Source: Cryptomeria japonica (lineage: Eukaryota > Streptophyta > Pinopsida > Cupressales > Cupressaceae). Taken from it: 64,000 bases of DNA. The notes under the pieces are model-generated. The model was not told the origin of the DNA. It saw nothing but the letters and a program-made list of their open reading frames with translations, and did no database searches. The stretch's first letter is position 1. Each line of letters starts with the position of its first letter. The stretch is from positions 556,043,136 to 556,107,135 of the forward strand of contig NC_081413.1 of the NCBI RefSeq assembly GCF_030272615.1, given 5' to 3'. Below are positions 1 through 11,836 of the stretch, in pieces. The translations under genes were made by a program, and so were the position numbers.

Positions 1-836
1 TAAATAATTAAATAGTTTCTTTAAATTTCAAATTCTTTTAATTTCTTCTAATTTAATTTAATTTCAAATCCTTCTAATTTAATTTAATTTCAATTTCTTT
101 TAATTTCAATTCTTTTAATTTCAAATACATGTGCATGATTTCAAAAATCAAACTGAAAATCAAAGTCAAGTTCTAAATATATTCAAATAATAAATTGGAT
201 TTAAAATAAATTCAGTATTTAAATTAAATCTCATGCAAAGATTAAATTAAAAATCAAAGTCAAAGTTCAAGCACATGCTAAATTAATTAATTCAATCAAT
301 CAATTAATTAATTCAATTATCTCTTCAATTCCTATTTCTATCTTTTAGTTAGCTTTCTTTAAATAAAGCTCTCAATCAACTTTCAATCAGTTAAGTATCT
401 CCTCTTTATTTCATCCAATCATCTTTTTTCATCCCCAGTCAGCTTTTTCTCATTCAATTGACTCAATTAATCTATTCAATCTATTATGTTCCACCTCCAA
501 TTCAGCAGTTCAACTATCAATCAGCATGTGAGCTCACCTGAGTTCCACCTCTTAATCATTTTGTTCCACCTTTCATTCAATTCTCATCCAAAAATCTATA
601 AATTGAGCATTCAATTCCTCACAATTCCGTTGAATCACGAACTTTAAATCTTTGTGTCATTTGTAGGTTGTCAGCGCGATATCTGAGAGCCACCATACCA
701 CAAAGAGGAGAAGAGTAATGGAAGTTATATGCAGTCTTGGAATATTGGGATTTTGATTAATTTATATTATATTCTTGTTTCTTGCTTCTGTGTTATTTCA
801 TTGTTTTGTTTGTTTGAATTCCAATTAGGATAGGGA
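1..836 (+). other. AT-rich degenerate LTR-like region with TATA-like box
   Basis: The first 600 bases are low-complexity AT-rich DNA with many TTAATTTC-type words. A TATA-like box (TATAAATTG) lies at 597-605, followed about 65 bases on by TTTGTAGGT and then AAGAGGAGAAGAG near 700. Element L's LTR, read on its own strand, has the same order (TATAAATTGG, TTGTAGGT, AAGAGGAAAG), so I infer a decayed plus-strand LTR of a related family. No open reading frame of note. It is interrupted at 837 by solo LTR A. It could equally be part of the 3' LTR of element H. Confidence 0.3.
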
Positions 837-2324
837 TGTTGGCATTATGTGAACTGGTATGAGGACATGATGACATTGTATGTTGTCATTGATGTCAATA
901 TGTTGCAAATCAGAGAACCGGTATGTTACCAAGAACCAGTATATGTGAGATTCGGTATAACATTGTGAACCGGTATATGTGCCAAAGTGAAGTGGTGTGT
1001 TTGTTCAAGGTGAACCGGCATGTGGTTATGGGAATCGGTACATGGAAGCTCTGTATGACTATAGATTGGTAGTCTCAACTTCAGGTTTCCAGTTGAAGTG
1101 CTTCAAGCCTGTGTGACTCAACCGGTGACTTTGTGTGATGAGTTAGTATTGTAACGTAGAGCAGATCATGTTGCCACATTAGTCTTTTGCGCGTGAAGGA
1201 TCTTGCATGAAGGAGATTGTTCCTATCTACCTCGAGAATGTGTAAAGTCTGTAAACAGTGAAATGCATGATGGGTTATCAGCTGCCATGAAAGTGGTGGA
1301 GAACAAATGATGGAGAATGTCTTGAGATCAGTTCAAGACGGTTGCATTTAATGCAATATGCTCAACGGTCAGGATTGAACCATTTGAAGTGCTTAACCTA
1401 AAAAGTTTAGGGTTTAGGGTTTATGCTACCGGCCTATCTGTTTCCTATAAGGTCGATGTTGTGTTTCTTTCTAAAGTTGTTGGCAAAAGTTGTGTGTGTG
1501 TATCCAAGTGAAGAGATGCATGATTCTTTTCAGACCAGAGGAAAGAAGTGATACTTGCAGAGTGTAAGTGCAGAAGGTGAAGAGGAGCTAAAGTGGATCT
1601 ACATTGGCATTGGGTGTTGTTACCAGATCATTGTAATACATGTTGATCTCTAACCACTTCAACAGTTGGGAAATCCCTTAACAAGGTAGCTTTAACCGGC
1701 TTACTGTAAATCCTTTGACAGGGTGACTCAAAACCATTGAGTTCTTGAAATCCTCTAACAAGGTAACCTTTAACAGGGTTTAACCCTTAACTGAGTATTC
1801 TAGCCATCCCTTAACTAGGTGATCCCTAACAGGATCGGTTCCTAACAGAACCTATTGTATCAGTCTTTAACCGGACAAGGCTCCTAACAAAGAAAACTTC
1901 TAAAGAGTTCAAAACAGCTTGTGGGTATTCATCCCCACAGTGGTTTTTCCCAGTTGGGTTTCCACATGAAAAAAATTGTGTCATGTGTGATGTTTTTCAT
2001 GTGATGGTTCAAGTTATTTGTGTCTGAAGGTAAATCATATTGATCTAGTTGTTTATATATTTTGATGATTGATTACCTGTTCATGCACTAGGGTGAAATG
2101 GAAATGAAGTATTAGACCGTATGAAAAAGATAAGTGTCAACCGGTTAATGCTTGTCTCAGTCATCCTTAGTTTACCAGTTGCACTCTATTTCAAACCGGT
2201 GTTAGTGTTCATTTGCAGTGTTTACTATCTAACCAGTTTGAGGAAAGATTTTTGTCTGTACTGATTCACCCCCCCCCCCCTCTAAGTACCAGTTTGGTAC
2301 TAACTTTTCATCATTGAGTTATCA
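837..2324 (+). mobile_element. Solo LTR A (TGTTGG...ATCA family)
   Basis: A 1,488-bp unit begins TGTTGGCATT and ends GAGTTATCA. It is flanked by a perfect 5-bp direct repeat AGGGA at 832-836 and 2325-2329. TG..CA ends with a 5-bp target duplication are the signature of LTR retrotransposon integration. No internal coding region or second LTR is present, so a solo LTR is the simplest reading. Inside are many variants of AACCGGTAT (for example near 915, 970 and 1015), a GTGGTTTTTCCCAGTTGGG motif near 1950 like that of Ty1/copia LTRs, and a C-run at 2268-2280 preceded by ATTCA. Copies B, C and D are relatives. Confidence 0.82.
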
Positions 2325-3120
2325 AGGGATTCGTGATTTCCCTGGTATTCCTAGTTTATATTATTAGATGAATTTATACATGCGATACTTATAATGCAAA
2401 TGAATAATGAGCTAATCTAAAATGATCTAACTAAAATGATACTTCCATTCTTCATATGTTGTCTTATAACAGTGCTTGATTTCATCATTGAGCTTTAAAA
2501 TGTTGTAAGAAAATACAAGCATCTTGACATAATAATTCAAGTTGGCCTAAGTATTTCTTACATGGATTTTGATATAGCAAGTTTATACAAGCAACTTGGT
2601 ATAATGAATCAAGCTGACCTAAGTATTTCTTGCAGAACAGACAAGGATTATCCCCTTTCATGCATGACTCGGAATGTCCTCATTGATCTTTTGTCGATCA
2701 TATCCTTAGACAAGTACATACCTTAATAAGAGATAAACCATAGACAACAAACAAAAAAAAAAAAATCACGCCCCATCGTAGCTTCTCTAGTCATAGACAT
2801 CCCCTTGAGTCGCATAGAGTACATGATTAGCAATAAAATCAAGATAGAAACACTGAATCTTGTATGTCATTCACATGTTCTCATGGTCATTAACTAATAT
2901 AATCATCTTGATGAATGATCATTGATAATCATTCATTACTTGCTGGTTGATTCCTCGTTTTCTGAGTTTCACGATTCAATTGTTAAAAAATCCCTTGATC
3001 TTCATTGCTTTGTTGCTCATTATCTGTTTTAAAATCCTAGGTGTTTTTGGTTTTTCTAAGTTTTCCGAATGTTTTGGATTTTCAAAGATTTAAAAGATTA
3101 TCTTAACAAAAGGAATTAGG
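2325..3120. other. Non-coding AT-rich flank, probably LTR remnant of H
   Basis: No coding signal. Together with 1-836 it is the target into which solo LTR A inserted. An A-run (about 13 A) lies at 2752-2765. Because a polypurine tract of element H lies immediately to the right, this stretch is where the 3' LTR of H should be, but no matching second copy is in the window, so LTR identity is inferred from position only. Confidence 0.3.
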
Positions 3121-3134
3121 ATTTTGCCCCCAGC
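3121..3134 (-). other. Polypurine tract of element H
   Basis: Read on the minus strand the bases are GCTGGGGGCAAAAT, about 440 bases downstream of the integrase stop. The tracts of elements L and T in this window have the same form (purine run ending GGGGCAAAA or GGGGGCTAAA), which supports the call. The LTR expected to begin with TG just beyond reads CCTAATTCC, so the first LTR bases are mutated or my boundary is off by a few. Confidence 0.5.
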
Positions 3135-3575
3135 GGAAATAAACTTTATTATGAATGTACGAAGAATGATCCAAACAATGGTGGGATATAATGCAGATTG
3201 ATTGATTTTGATAAAATCTAAGATAGTGACTGCACTAAGTATGTCAAAGATTGATAATTGTTGGTAAGGTGCATATTTCATGTTAAATGGTTCAGAGTAA
3301 TGGATGCGAAAGATGAAATGGATAAGCTAGGATAGATGGAAGCAATAGATGTGATAGGATGGATAGATGGGATAGGATGGATAGATGTGCAAAGCGATCT
3401 CCTAGATGGAAGAACCCACTTTTAGATAGCATCTGTTTACTAGGTTGTTTTCACTATCTAAATTTATTGCATTTTTTCCATATTTAAATTTTTTTTCTTT
3501 TCTTTTTATTGTTTTATGCTTTTTAGGGATTTTCTGTTTATCTAATTTTTACTGATTTCTTCAGGACTTTATATC
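3135..3575 (-). other. 3' untranslated region of element H
   Basis: Lies between the integrase stop and the polypurine tract. It has a short internal duplication (GATGGATAGATGGGATAG repeats at 3355-3385) and T-rich runs at 3480-3510. No coding potential seen. Confidence 0.45.
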
Positions 3576-4770
3576 TCAAGCATAGAACTTCTTGAGATGG
3601 ATGGAATTGATGGGCTCATCAAACCAATCACCTTCAGGGGTAGATAACATGTATGCTCCTGAGCCATATGTTTCTACTATAACAAAAGGACCTAACCAGT
3701 TTGGTTCAAATTTTCCCTTCTTTTCTTGGTCTTGCTAATTTCTCGAATTCTCCCTTAGAACTATATCTCCAATCTGAAAAATATGTGGCTTAACTCTATG
3801 ATTATAACTTCTTGTCATTCTCTATTGATATGTCTTCAAATGATTTGTTTCATTTTGGCGACGTTCCTGAAGTAGCTCAAGTTCTTGAAGTCTAGAGATT
3901 TGTTGTTCTTCTTCTAGTATAAGACCTTTCAAGGACACTCGTAGAGAAGGTATCTCTACTTCTATTGGTAATATGGCTTTTGATCCATAGAATAAGTAAT
4001 ATGAATTTTCCCCCATTGTTGTATGAATGTTAGTTCAATATGCCCAAAGAGCAGGATTTAGCTAAATGTGTCAGTCTTTACCAACTTCATTGACTGTTTT
4101 CGTCAGGATTTTCAAGATTATTTTATTTGATGCCTCAACTTGACCGTTTCCTTGTGGATAATATGGTGTAGAAAACCTATGTTGGATATGGAATCGCTCA
4201 CATAGTTCCTTCACATCTTGATTCTTAAATGGTTGTCCATTATCAGTGATAATGGTCATAGGGACTCCATAGCAATAGATTATATAATTCAAGATGAATG
4301 ATGATATTTGTTTTCCTGTCACTTTCATCAAAGGTATTGCTTCAATCCATTTAGTGAAATACTCGATAGCAGTCAGAATGAACTTGTGTTCATTAGAGGA
4401 TGAAGGGTTTATCTTACCTACCAAATCAAGACCCAGTTGGGAGAATGGCCATGAACTTGCCATAGGATGTAATTCTTGTGCTAGTACGTGGATGAGATTC
4501 CCATGGATCTGGCATTGTTTGCATTTCTTAGCATATATAAATGAATCTCTCTCTATAGTAAGCCAATAGTAACCCAATTGAATAAGTTTCTTAGCTAATG
4601 TTAATTCACTTGAGTGTGTGCCACAAATACTTGAGTGAACTTCGTTAAGAACTTTCTCAGATTCTTCTTGTTCAAGACATCTCAATAACGTGCTATGTAG
4701 ACCTCGCCTATATAAGGTGCATCAGCAATGATAATATAGTGGGATGAGTGACAGATAAAATTTCTTCTCT
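3576..4770 (-). pseudogene. Integrase of element H (decayed)
   Basis: Retroviral-type integrase, which inserts the reverse-transcribed DNA into the host genome. Seen in order on the minus strand: an HHCC zinc finger (EVHSSICGTH ... CKQCQIHG, about 4650-4500), and a catalytic core with D in LGLDLVGKI, D in ITDNGQPF and E in GNGQVEASNK, so the DDE triad is present. The C-terminal domain follows (YNHRVKPHIFQIGDIVLR, then WLGPFVIVETYGSGAYML and HLKKFYA with a TGA stop at 3576). Two or three in-frame stops fall between the core and the C-terminus near 4020-4070, so it cannot be made as one protein. The core style is that of Tat/Ogre elements. Confidence 0.85.
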
Positions 4771-4929
4771 GATTGTGGGATAGGTTAGGAGGAAAGATAT
4801 TCTCTTTTAATTATTGATAAGTTTGGTCGTATAAGGATTGATCGGTTCCAGATATATAGCAAATCATGTGGGTATTTTGGGTTTCAATGGTAGGATTCAA
4901 GATATCTTCCACCAAGAATTCATAATGTT

Positions 4930-5283
4930 ATTAATTCTCCTGATTCTGCAAAAGAGATGCTATTGTAGCCATTGCATCTGCTCCTTTATTCTCATTTCTT
5001 GGGATCTGAGTGAAAGATATTTCTTCAAAATGTTCTTTAAACTCTTCAACCAATTGTTTGTAAGGCATGAGCTTGTCATCCTTAGTTTGATAATCATTAT
5101 TTATTTGGTTGATTATAAGCTGTGAATCACCATAAACATGTGATACCTTAATATTCCATTCAATAGTCATTTTGAGCCCAATAGTCAATGCTTCATATTC
5201 TACAGTATTGTTTGTGCATGGAAACTGCAGTCTATGTGATTTTGTAATTGTGTGTCCCTGAGATGTGATGAACGAAATTCAAG
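4930..5283 (-). pseudogene. Archaeal-type RNase H of element H, 3' portion
   Basis: The second, archaeal-like RNase H typical of Tat-lineage elements. It encodes ISFITSQGHTITKSHRLQF, then VEYEALTIGLKM (catalytic Glu), VYGDSQLIINQI (Asp) and NKGADAMATIASL (last Asp). The missing beginning, with the first Asp in YFDGSYTQYGS, lies 34.6 kb away at 39907-39985. Element P inserted between the two parts. About four bases of the expected frame are missing at the join and I find no target duplication, so a small deletion accompanied or followed the insertion. Confidence 0.85.
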
Positions 5284-6570
5284 TGTTCGATCTAATGAGT
5301 TGAGACATTGTTATATTTCTATCCTCATAACTCTTGAGTTTTTGTCATCTTTTGGTTTGCATAGTAGTAGTGATGTATTGGAAGTTGACTATATGTATTC
5401 CATATGTTAAGCCTGAACTTATTAAATCATGTTTTATATTTGCTAGTCTATTCCTGTAGCCATGCCATTTATTCCTGCAACCATGCCATTTATTCCTGCA
5501 GCCATGTGATTTATTCATGTTGCCATGTGAATTATTTAGGGCAAGATCATATTTGAAATTAATAGATGTGTTGATTAAAAAAAATGCATATGTATGTTCT
5601 TGTATGCTATTTATTTTGTAGTGCAAGTAATAAATGATGTCACGGTGGACATTCTCCTATCGCACCTATTAAAGGGAAGGATACGCAAGAGATAACTGAA
5701 GATCAAACCGTAGAAGAGCTGAGCAAGCGTAAGGGATGGCATAAACGGAGCAATCAAGCGACACTACCAATGTCTAACTTTAGTGGGCATTGAATTTGTA
5801 AATACTACCACAACATGTAATGATTGTGGTTTGGTTTAGATCCACATTTCCTACAGCATAACTCCAGTTATCTCCTTTCTCGATCAATCATTCACCTCTT
5901 CTTTTTGGTGTGATTTGTCTTGTCTATTGTATAATATTTATTTTTAGTAATAAGCTCTTTTCCTTCTTAGAGGAGAGATAGAAGAGAAAAGAATAGAGCA
6001 GAGGATTTTTTATAAGCGTTTCTTGAGTTTCTTTTCATATTAAAACTATGTAATCACTTTCAGAAAGCAATGAATAAAATTATGGTATTCTGATCTTTTA
6101 AGAGTTGTTTTTGGGAAGCCTAGTATCACTCACCCAAGGGGGCCCACTTGGTGAGTGATCCTATGTGTTTGTTAAAATTAGTTTTATTTCCTTAGCCATG
6201 GTAGAAGTTCTTGTGTTGACTATTCCTGCAGCCACTGGAAACAGATCCACTGACTGTTCCTGCAACCAAGCCTGAACAGAGTATTTTTTGTTTATCAACA
6301 TTGAATTTATCCAACATTGCTTTTATGAATTTATGCAGAAGTTTTCCTGTAGCCTTTACATAGTTTCCATTATTGTTTACCTTTTCCGCATAATATTAGT
6401 TGTTGCAGGAACTTAGTGCATATATAGTACAAACCCATTTCAAGTATTACGTCTGTGGGTTGACAATGAAATGAACACTAGCTATGGAAATAATGACTTT
6501 GCCAAATGAATATCCAAACTTCGGGTTAAGACTTCAATTAGAGTTATTATTTTTATTGTTGGGGTGAACA
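5284..6570 (+). mobile_element. 5' LTR of element P
   Basis: 1,287 bp, starting TGTTCGATC exactly where H coding sequence stops, and ending GGGGTGAACA just before a tRNA-Asp-type primer site. The last 976 bp (from 5595) match 38914-39906 closely, the partner LTR. It contains tandem words of the form ATTCCTGCAGCCATG (5450-5520) and CCTGCAGCCACTGG (near 6226), which recur in P coding sequence. Confidence 0.75.
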
Positions 6571-6574
6571 TTTT

Positions 6575-6592
6575 TGGCACCATTATCAGGGA
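6575..6592 (+). other. Primer binding site of P (tRNA-Asp type)
   Basis: TGGCACCATTATCAGGGA, four bases after the LTR end. It is a decayed form of the TGGCGCCGTTGCCGGGGA site common in Athila/Tat elements. The differences are G-to-A and C-to-T type changes. Confidence 0.7.
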
Positions 6593-6593
6593 T

Positions 6594-7907
6594 GGTGTCA
6601 AACTAAGAACCTATTATGGTTATTATCGTTTCAGTTTTCAGTTAATTATTTTTTTTGGCACCTTGAAGGAATCATCCTTGAGATGGTTTATGAGCTTGGG
6701 TAGTAACACAATCAATACATGGGATGAGATGAAATTGTTGTTTCTTGCAAAATATAAAGATTATTGTAGAGGCACTGATTGTCATGGGGATGATATCTTT
6801 AGAATGATACAGAAAGAAGATGAGAGTCTTGAAGATTATCTGGAGAGGTTTCTATTTAGTGTCAAAAAGTCCAAACATAGTACTCTAAATGAAGATTCCC
6901 TCAAGTTGATATTTTTGAGGGGAATCAGTGATGAATGCACTGATTCTTTGGATCTTATGGGAGGAGGTGACATTACACAGTCCACTTGGGCTAAAATAGG
7001 ACAAATTTGTAAGAAGTATTCCAGATCTTCTTCCAAAAAGAATAGGTGTTTCAAGCCAGGAGCACTATCATCAACATCTGGTACTGGAGTTTCTAGAATG
7101 GAACTTAGCCATTTATTGAAGGACTTTAAGGAGGACATTATAAATAATATGGCTACTCAGTTGGATACACTTGCAGCTAAGAAGAAGCATGAAGAAGCTT
7201 ATGCATTTCTTGCAGAATTTTGCCCTAATTGTATATAGCAAAAGAAGGATTGTAGATGTAAAATGAATGCAAATGTGAAAGTTCCTGACTTCAAGCCAAT
7301 ACAAGGTGAAGACGAGCAAGTCTTCTATGTTGCTCAAAGGAGGCCAAATTTCCAAAGACGAGGTATGCCTCTGGATCCACTTTATTTTTCTGGTTATAGT
7401 GGAAATTCTTATGTACCAAATAATCAATGACAACCACCATATGCTCAAAATTTTGGTAATTATCAAAACTGGTATGTTTCTCAAGGCCAAGGGCAACATT
7501 TTGGTAATCAAATGCCATAGTGGCAACAACCACAAGGGAACTGGTATCCAACTCAGGGAAAAGGAAGTCGGTTTCAAGGGAATTGGAAACCTACTCCTTA
7601 ATGGAGGGGGAGTCAGCCATGGGCTGCCCAATCTTCTGGTTATTAGTAGCCTATTCAGCAGCCACAGCCTCCTGCAATAATGCCTCCTCCTGTATCCACT
7701 ACTGTCCCACCTAAACCAACACAATTGACTACTCAACCAATGCCAAATCCTAATATTAAATCTCAGCAACAACAACAAGCTTATTCAGCTGATCTTAATC
7801 AATACCCAGCCTATTATCTATCTCTAAGTGATATTCACCTCCGATCTGGGACAACTCTGCCTAATCCATCTCATCCAGTTATCAATGAGGTACAAGAAGA
7901 ACAATAA
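6594..7907 (+). pseudogene. Gag of element P
   Basis: Structural capsid-nucleocapsid protein that would package the element RNA. The retrotransposon gag core is seen as LRWFMSLGSNTINTWDEM, KLLFLAKYKDYCRG and IQKEDESLEDYLERFLFSV (about 6670-6850). After 7239 come several in-frame stops and then a Q/P-rich tail (PPPVSTTVPPKPTQ, QQQQQAYSADLNQ) reaching SDIHLRSGTTLP, a gag-end motif familiar from Athila elements. No clean CCHC knuckle seen. The frame stays the same to 8432, so decay is by stops rather than frameshifts here. The true start is unclear; the ATG at 6564 falls inside the LTR end. Confidence 0.7.
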
Positions 7908-7967
7908 ATCTCTAATCCAATAGATACAATACCTCAGATGTAGATATTACCGTCATTTCCCCAGAGA

Positions 7968-8616
7968 TTGCAAGAAAAGGAAGTTCCCATAGAACAAGAG
8001 CAAGGCTTTGATATTATAGATCAACTGAAGCATATTTGTGTTAAAATTCTATTGTTGCAAGCAATAAAACATGTTCCCATATATGGTAAGGCACTGAGAG
8101 AATCCTGTCTAAAAAAACCTGGTAGGAAGAAGAAGGATCCACAAACAATGCATGTTATGGGTCAACTTGCAGATATTATGTTAGGCAAGGTTGCAATTCC
8201 AAAATATTCTGATCCAGGTAGTCTTGTTGTAAGTATAGTCATTAATGGCAATCAGATAAGAAATGTTTTAATTGATTTAGGGGCAGCCATTAATGTGATG
8301 ACAAGAGAAGTAATGAAACAACTTGAAATCAATAGTTTAAGGCCTACACCCATAGTCCTACAACTTGCTGATAGCTCTATAGTGAGACATGATGGTATGA
8401 TTGAAGATGTAGTGGTTATTTTGGATTCCTAGGAATACCCTACAGACTTTATGTTTCTATCTCCAAAGGCAACATTGGGAGGATATCTGGTGATTTTGGG
8501 AAGACCATGGCTTGCCATAGCTGATGCATATATTGGATGTAGATCAGGGGATATGACTATTTCAAATGGGAACTCTACAAAAATATTAGCCTTGTATTCT
8601 CCTACATAACCCCAAT
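7968..8616 (+). pseudogene. Aspartic protease of element P
   Basis: Retropepsin-type protease that would cut the gag-pol polyprotein. It shows VLIDLGAAINVM (active-site loop; Athila elements usually have LIDLGAS) at about 8265-8300, and after one in-frame stop at 8430 the second motif VILGRPWLAIADAYI. Upstream is a basic KKPGRKKKDPQ stretch. A frame change to the RT frame happens between about 8590 and 8617. Confidence 0.75.
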
Positions 8617-10422
8617 GTGATCAACAGCAAGCCATTTGGCCTATTTTGGGAGAGGAATCTGAGGAAGTTGACTATTAATCACCTTATGATGATTAATCAA
8701 GGGCCATTAATGCAATTACATGATGAAGACTCAATTCTTTATAAAATTCTAATCAATGAGATGGTTCAAGAACAGCAATTGCAGGAGTTAGTATCAAATA
8801 TTGCAGGTTTAGACTTTCCTGTAGCCACTGATATATTGCATACCCTGTTGTTGTAGGAAGTCTCTACATGTCATTTTTCTGATATGAACTAGATTGATCT
8901 TACTATCAAGATAGAAGTTGATTTGAATAAATGTTTGAATATGAATAAAGATCTTTTAGATACTCAAAAGGGGACCCTTGTGGACTTGCTAAAATGTCAT
9001 AAAAATGTTTTTGCATGGGATTACAAGGATATGAATGGGATAGATCCAACAGTTTGCACCCACCGTATCTATATAAAAGAAGAATGTTGCCCACTTAGAC
9101 AGCCTCAAAGAAGAATCAATCATTCATTAAAACAAATAGTTAAAGAAGAATTGCAGAAGTTATTAAAGGTCGGGTTTATCTATCCTATCTCTGATAGCCA
9201 ATGGGTATCACCTTTGGTCATAGTCCCTAAGAAAGGAGGAAAATGGAGGGTATGTGTTGATTATAGAGCCCTAAACTTAGCAAAAAGAAAAGATCATTTT
9301 CCATTACCATTTGTGGATCAGGTATTGGATTCTTTGGCTAGTAAAAGATATTTTTTATTCCTTGATGGATTCAGTGGTTACAATCATATTCAGGTAGCCC
9401 TGGAGGATCAAGAAAAGACAACCTTTACTTGTCCTTGGGGCACATATGCATATTATGTTCTTCCTTTTGCGTTGTGTAATGCTCCAGCCACTTTTCAAAG
9501 AGCAGTGATCACTATCTTTTCTGATATTTCTCAAGACATCATGGAAATCTATATGGATGACTTTACAACTTATGGTTCTAAATTTGAACAAGCATTAGGG
9601 AACTTGAAAAAAGTTTTGCAGTGATGTTAGGACTATAGTTTATCATTAAATAGTGAGAAATGCTTTATCATGATGCAAGAAGGAATAGTCCTTGGTCATC
9701 ATATCTCAGTAAAAGGAATATAGGTGGATCCAACAAAGATTGAAGTCATTCAGCATATCAATGCCCCTGTGAAGCAAAAAGATGTAAGAAGTTTCCTTGG
9801 TCATGTTGGATACTACAGAAGGTTTATCAAAGATTTTAGCAAAATTTTAAGTCCCTTATATTCACTTCTTACCAAAGATATGGAATTTAAATGGACCTCA
9901 GCATGCAATGAAGCTTTCTTGAAGCTTAAGCATGCCTTGACTCAAGCACCAGTTCTTAAAGGTCTAAATTGGTCTTTACCATTCCAAATTCATACAGATG
10001 CATCTAATTATGCAATAGGAGTAGTATTGGGACAAAAGATTGACAAATTGGAAAGTGCAATATATTATATTAGCAAAAAATTATAGGGACCTTAGTTGAA
10101 TTACATAGTCACTGAAAAGGAAATGTTAGCTTTTATATATGCACTCAACAAATTTGTGGACTATATCATAGGATATCCCATATTTGTGCATACAGATCAT
10201 ACTGCAATCAGATATCTCATGAATAAGCCTTCAGTTACTAGCAAATTAGCTCACTGGTTATTGTTGATGCAGGAATTTGATATCATAGTTGTTGATAAAC
10301 CAGCGAAGTCTAATGTGGTTGCAGACTATCTTTCAAGACTTCAGTTACAAGAAGATTCTATAGTGATAGATGATGTTTTTCTAGATGAACATTTATTCCT
10401 TATCCAAGCTCACACTCCCTAG
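8617..10422 (+). pseudogene. Reverse transcriptase and RNase H of element P
   Basis: Copies element RNA into DNA. RT blocks in order: VNKxxxKxLLKVGFIYPISD and QWVSPLVIVPKKGG (about 9150-9240), WRVCVDYRALN, FLDGFSGYNHIQVA, TFTCPWGTYAYYVLPFALCNAPATFQ, and the catalytic YMDDFTTYG at 9550-9578. It continues through FLGHVGYYRRFI to RNase H: FQIHTDASNYAIGVVLGQ, a Glu in ATEKEM-type context (VTEKEMLAFIYAL), and FVHTDHTAIRYL, ending in ADYLSRLQ. In-frame stops lie near 9624-9632, 9721, 10084 and 10093. The start region (8617-8920) is linker without a recognised domain. The YMDD-F pattern supports Athila affiliation. Confidence 0.88.
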
Positions 10423-10537
10423 TATGCTGATATTGCCAACTATTTATCTGCTGCTAAAATGCCAATTCATTTCTCTCCTAAAGAAAGAAGGTTGTTAGTA
10501 GACAAAAAGTTTTAGCTTCTCATGGATTGTTGATTGT

Positions 10538-11836
10538 TTGTTTTATACTGGGCCTGATCAAGTCATGAGAAGATGTGTAAGGAAAGATGAAACATATGAT
10601 ATCCTACATGCATGTCATGATGAGCCCTGTGGAGGACATTTTGTTGCCAAAAGAACAGCACTCAAAATACTAAATACAGGGTACTATTGGCCCACATTAC
10701 ACAAGGATGCAACACAATATACAAGGAAATGTGACAGATGTTAGTGAATGGGAAGAACTAAAAAATATGATGAGATGCCATTATATCCACAAATATCAGT
10801 TGCACCATTTGATAAATGGGGATTAGATTTTGTTGGCCCAATTGATCCACCTTCTAATGGCAAATCCTACATTTTGGTATGTATAGATTATGTAACAAAA
10901 TGGGTGGAAGCTTGTGCCATGACACATGCAAGAGATAATAAGGTGGTTGAATTTCTTTATGAAGAGATATTTACAAGATATGGAGTACCAAGAGAAATTT
11001 TATCAGACCAGGGCCCCCAATTTACTTCAACATTGATAGCAACTTTGGTAAATGAATACAATATAAGGCACAGAAAATCTACTCCATATCATCCACAAGC
11101 TAATGGACAAGTAGAAGTTACAAATAGAGAGCTTGAGGCTATTCTTACTAAAACAATATCTGTTCATAAAAAAGATTGGTCTCATAGGCTTTTAGAAGCA
11201 ATTTGGGCATACAGAACAACTTGGAAAACACCAATTGGTTTTACACCTTTTGAGATGGTTTATGGAAAAGCAGCAATGATGCCTATTGAATTTGAGCATA
11301 AAACTTTGAGGACAACTTTGCAATTAAATATGACATTATCTGAAGCACAAAAAGAACGTATTCAACAATTGAATACTCTAGACGAATGGAGGAAAATGTA
11401 TGTCCAGCAGACAGAACTGATCCAAAATCAGAGAGCAAAGTGGCATGATAAATATATCAAAGAGAAGAAGTTGAAAGTAGGTGACTGGGCACTATTGTAT
11501 GACTCCAGATATAAAGATACTATGGGGAAGCTACAAACCAGATAGCTAGGTCCATATGAGATAGAAAAAGTTTTCAATAATTGAGTTGTTCGTTTGACCA
11601 TAACTGATCCTGTTCGGTTTAAGCTTTTGGTGAATGGTCACCAATTGCATCTGTATCATAAACTGGCCACTAAAGAGGAGTTCCTACAACAATTTTCCCA
11701 AAAGGATGAAACATAGGTTCCTGCAGCAACTGGTAAGGTTCCTGCAGAAACTGAACAGGCTCCTGCATCAATTGAACAAAGTAATAAAGGTAACGTTCCT
11801 GCAGCCACTGCAGTGAACATGATTGTCACTTCATAA
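10538..11836 (+). pseudogene. Integrase of element P with Pro-Ala repeat tail
   Basis: HHCC zinc finger (HACHDEPCGGH ... YTRKCDRC, 10600-10743), followed by two stops that fit CAG and CGA codons mutated by C-to-T. The catalytic core has D in WGLDFVGPID, D in ILSDQGPQF and E in NGQVEVTNRE (10820-11130). Then come AIWAYRTTWKTPIGFTPFEM and the C-terminal LKVGDWALLYDSR and HLYHKLATKEEF. The tail is unusual: VPAATGKVPAETEQAPAS...VPAATAVN, encoded by repeats of a GTTCCTGCAGCCACTG-like word, and ends at TAA 11834-11836. Frame differs from that of the RT. Confidence 0.87.

Noticed and set aside
4294-5125. Plus-strand frames over the H integrase and RNase H
   Set aside because: Opposite-strand shadows; the minus strand shows full catalytic motifs.
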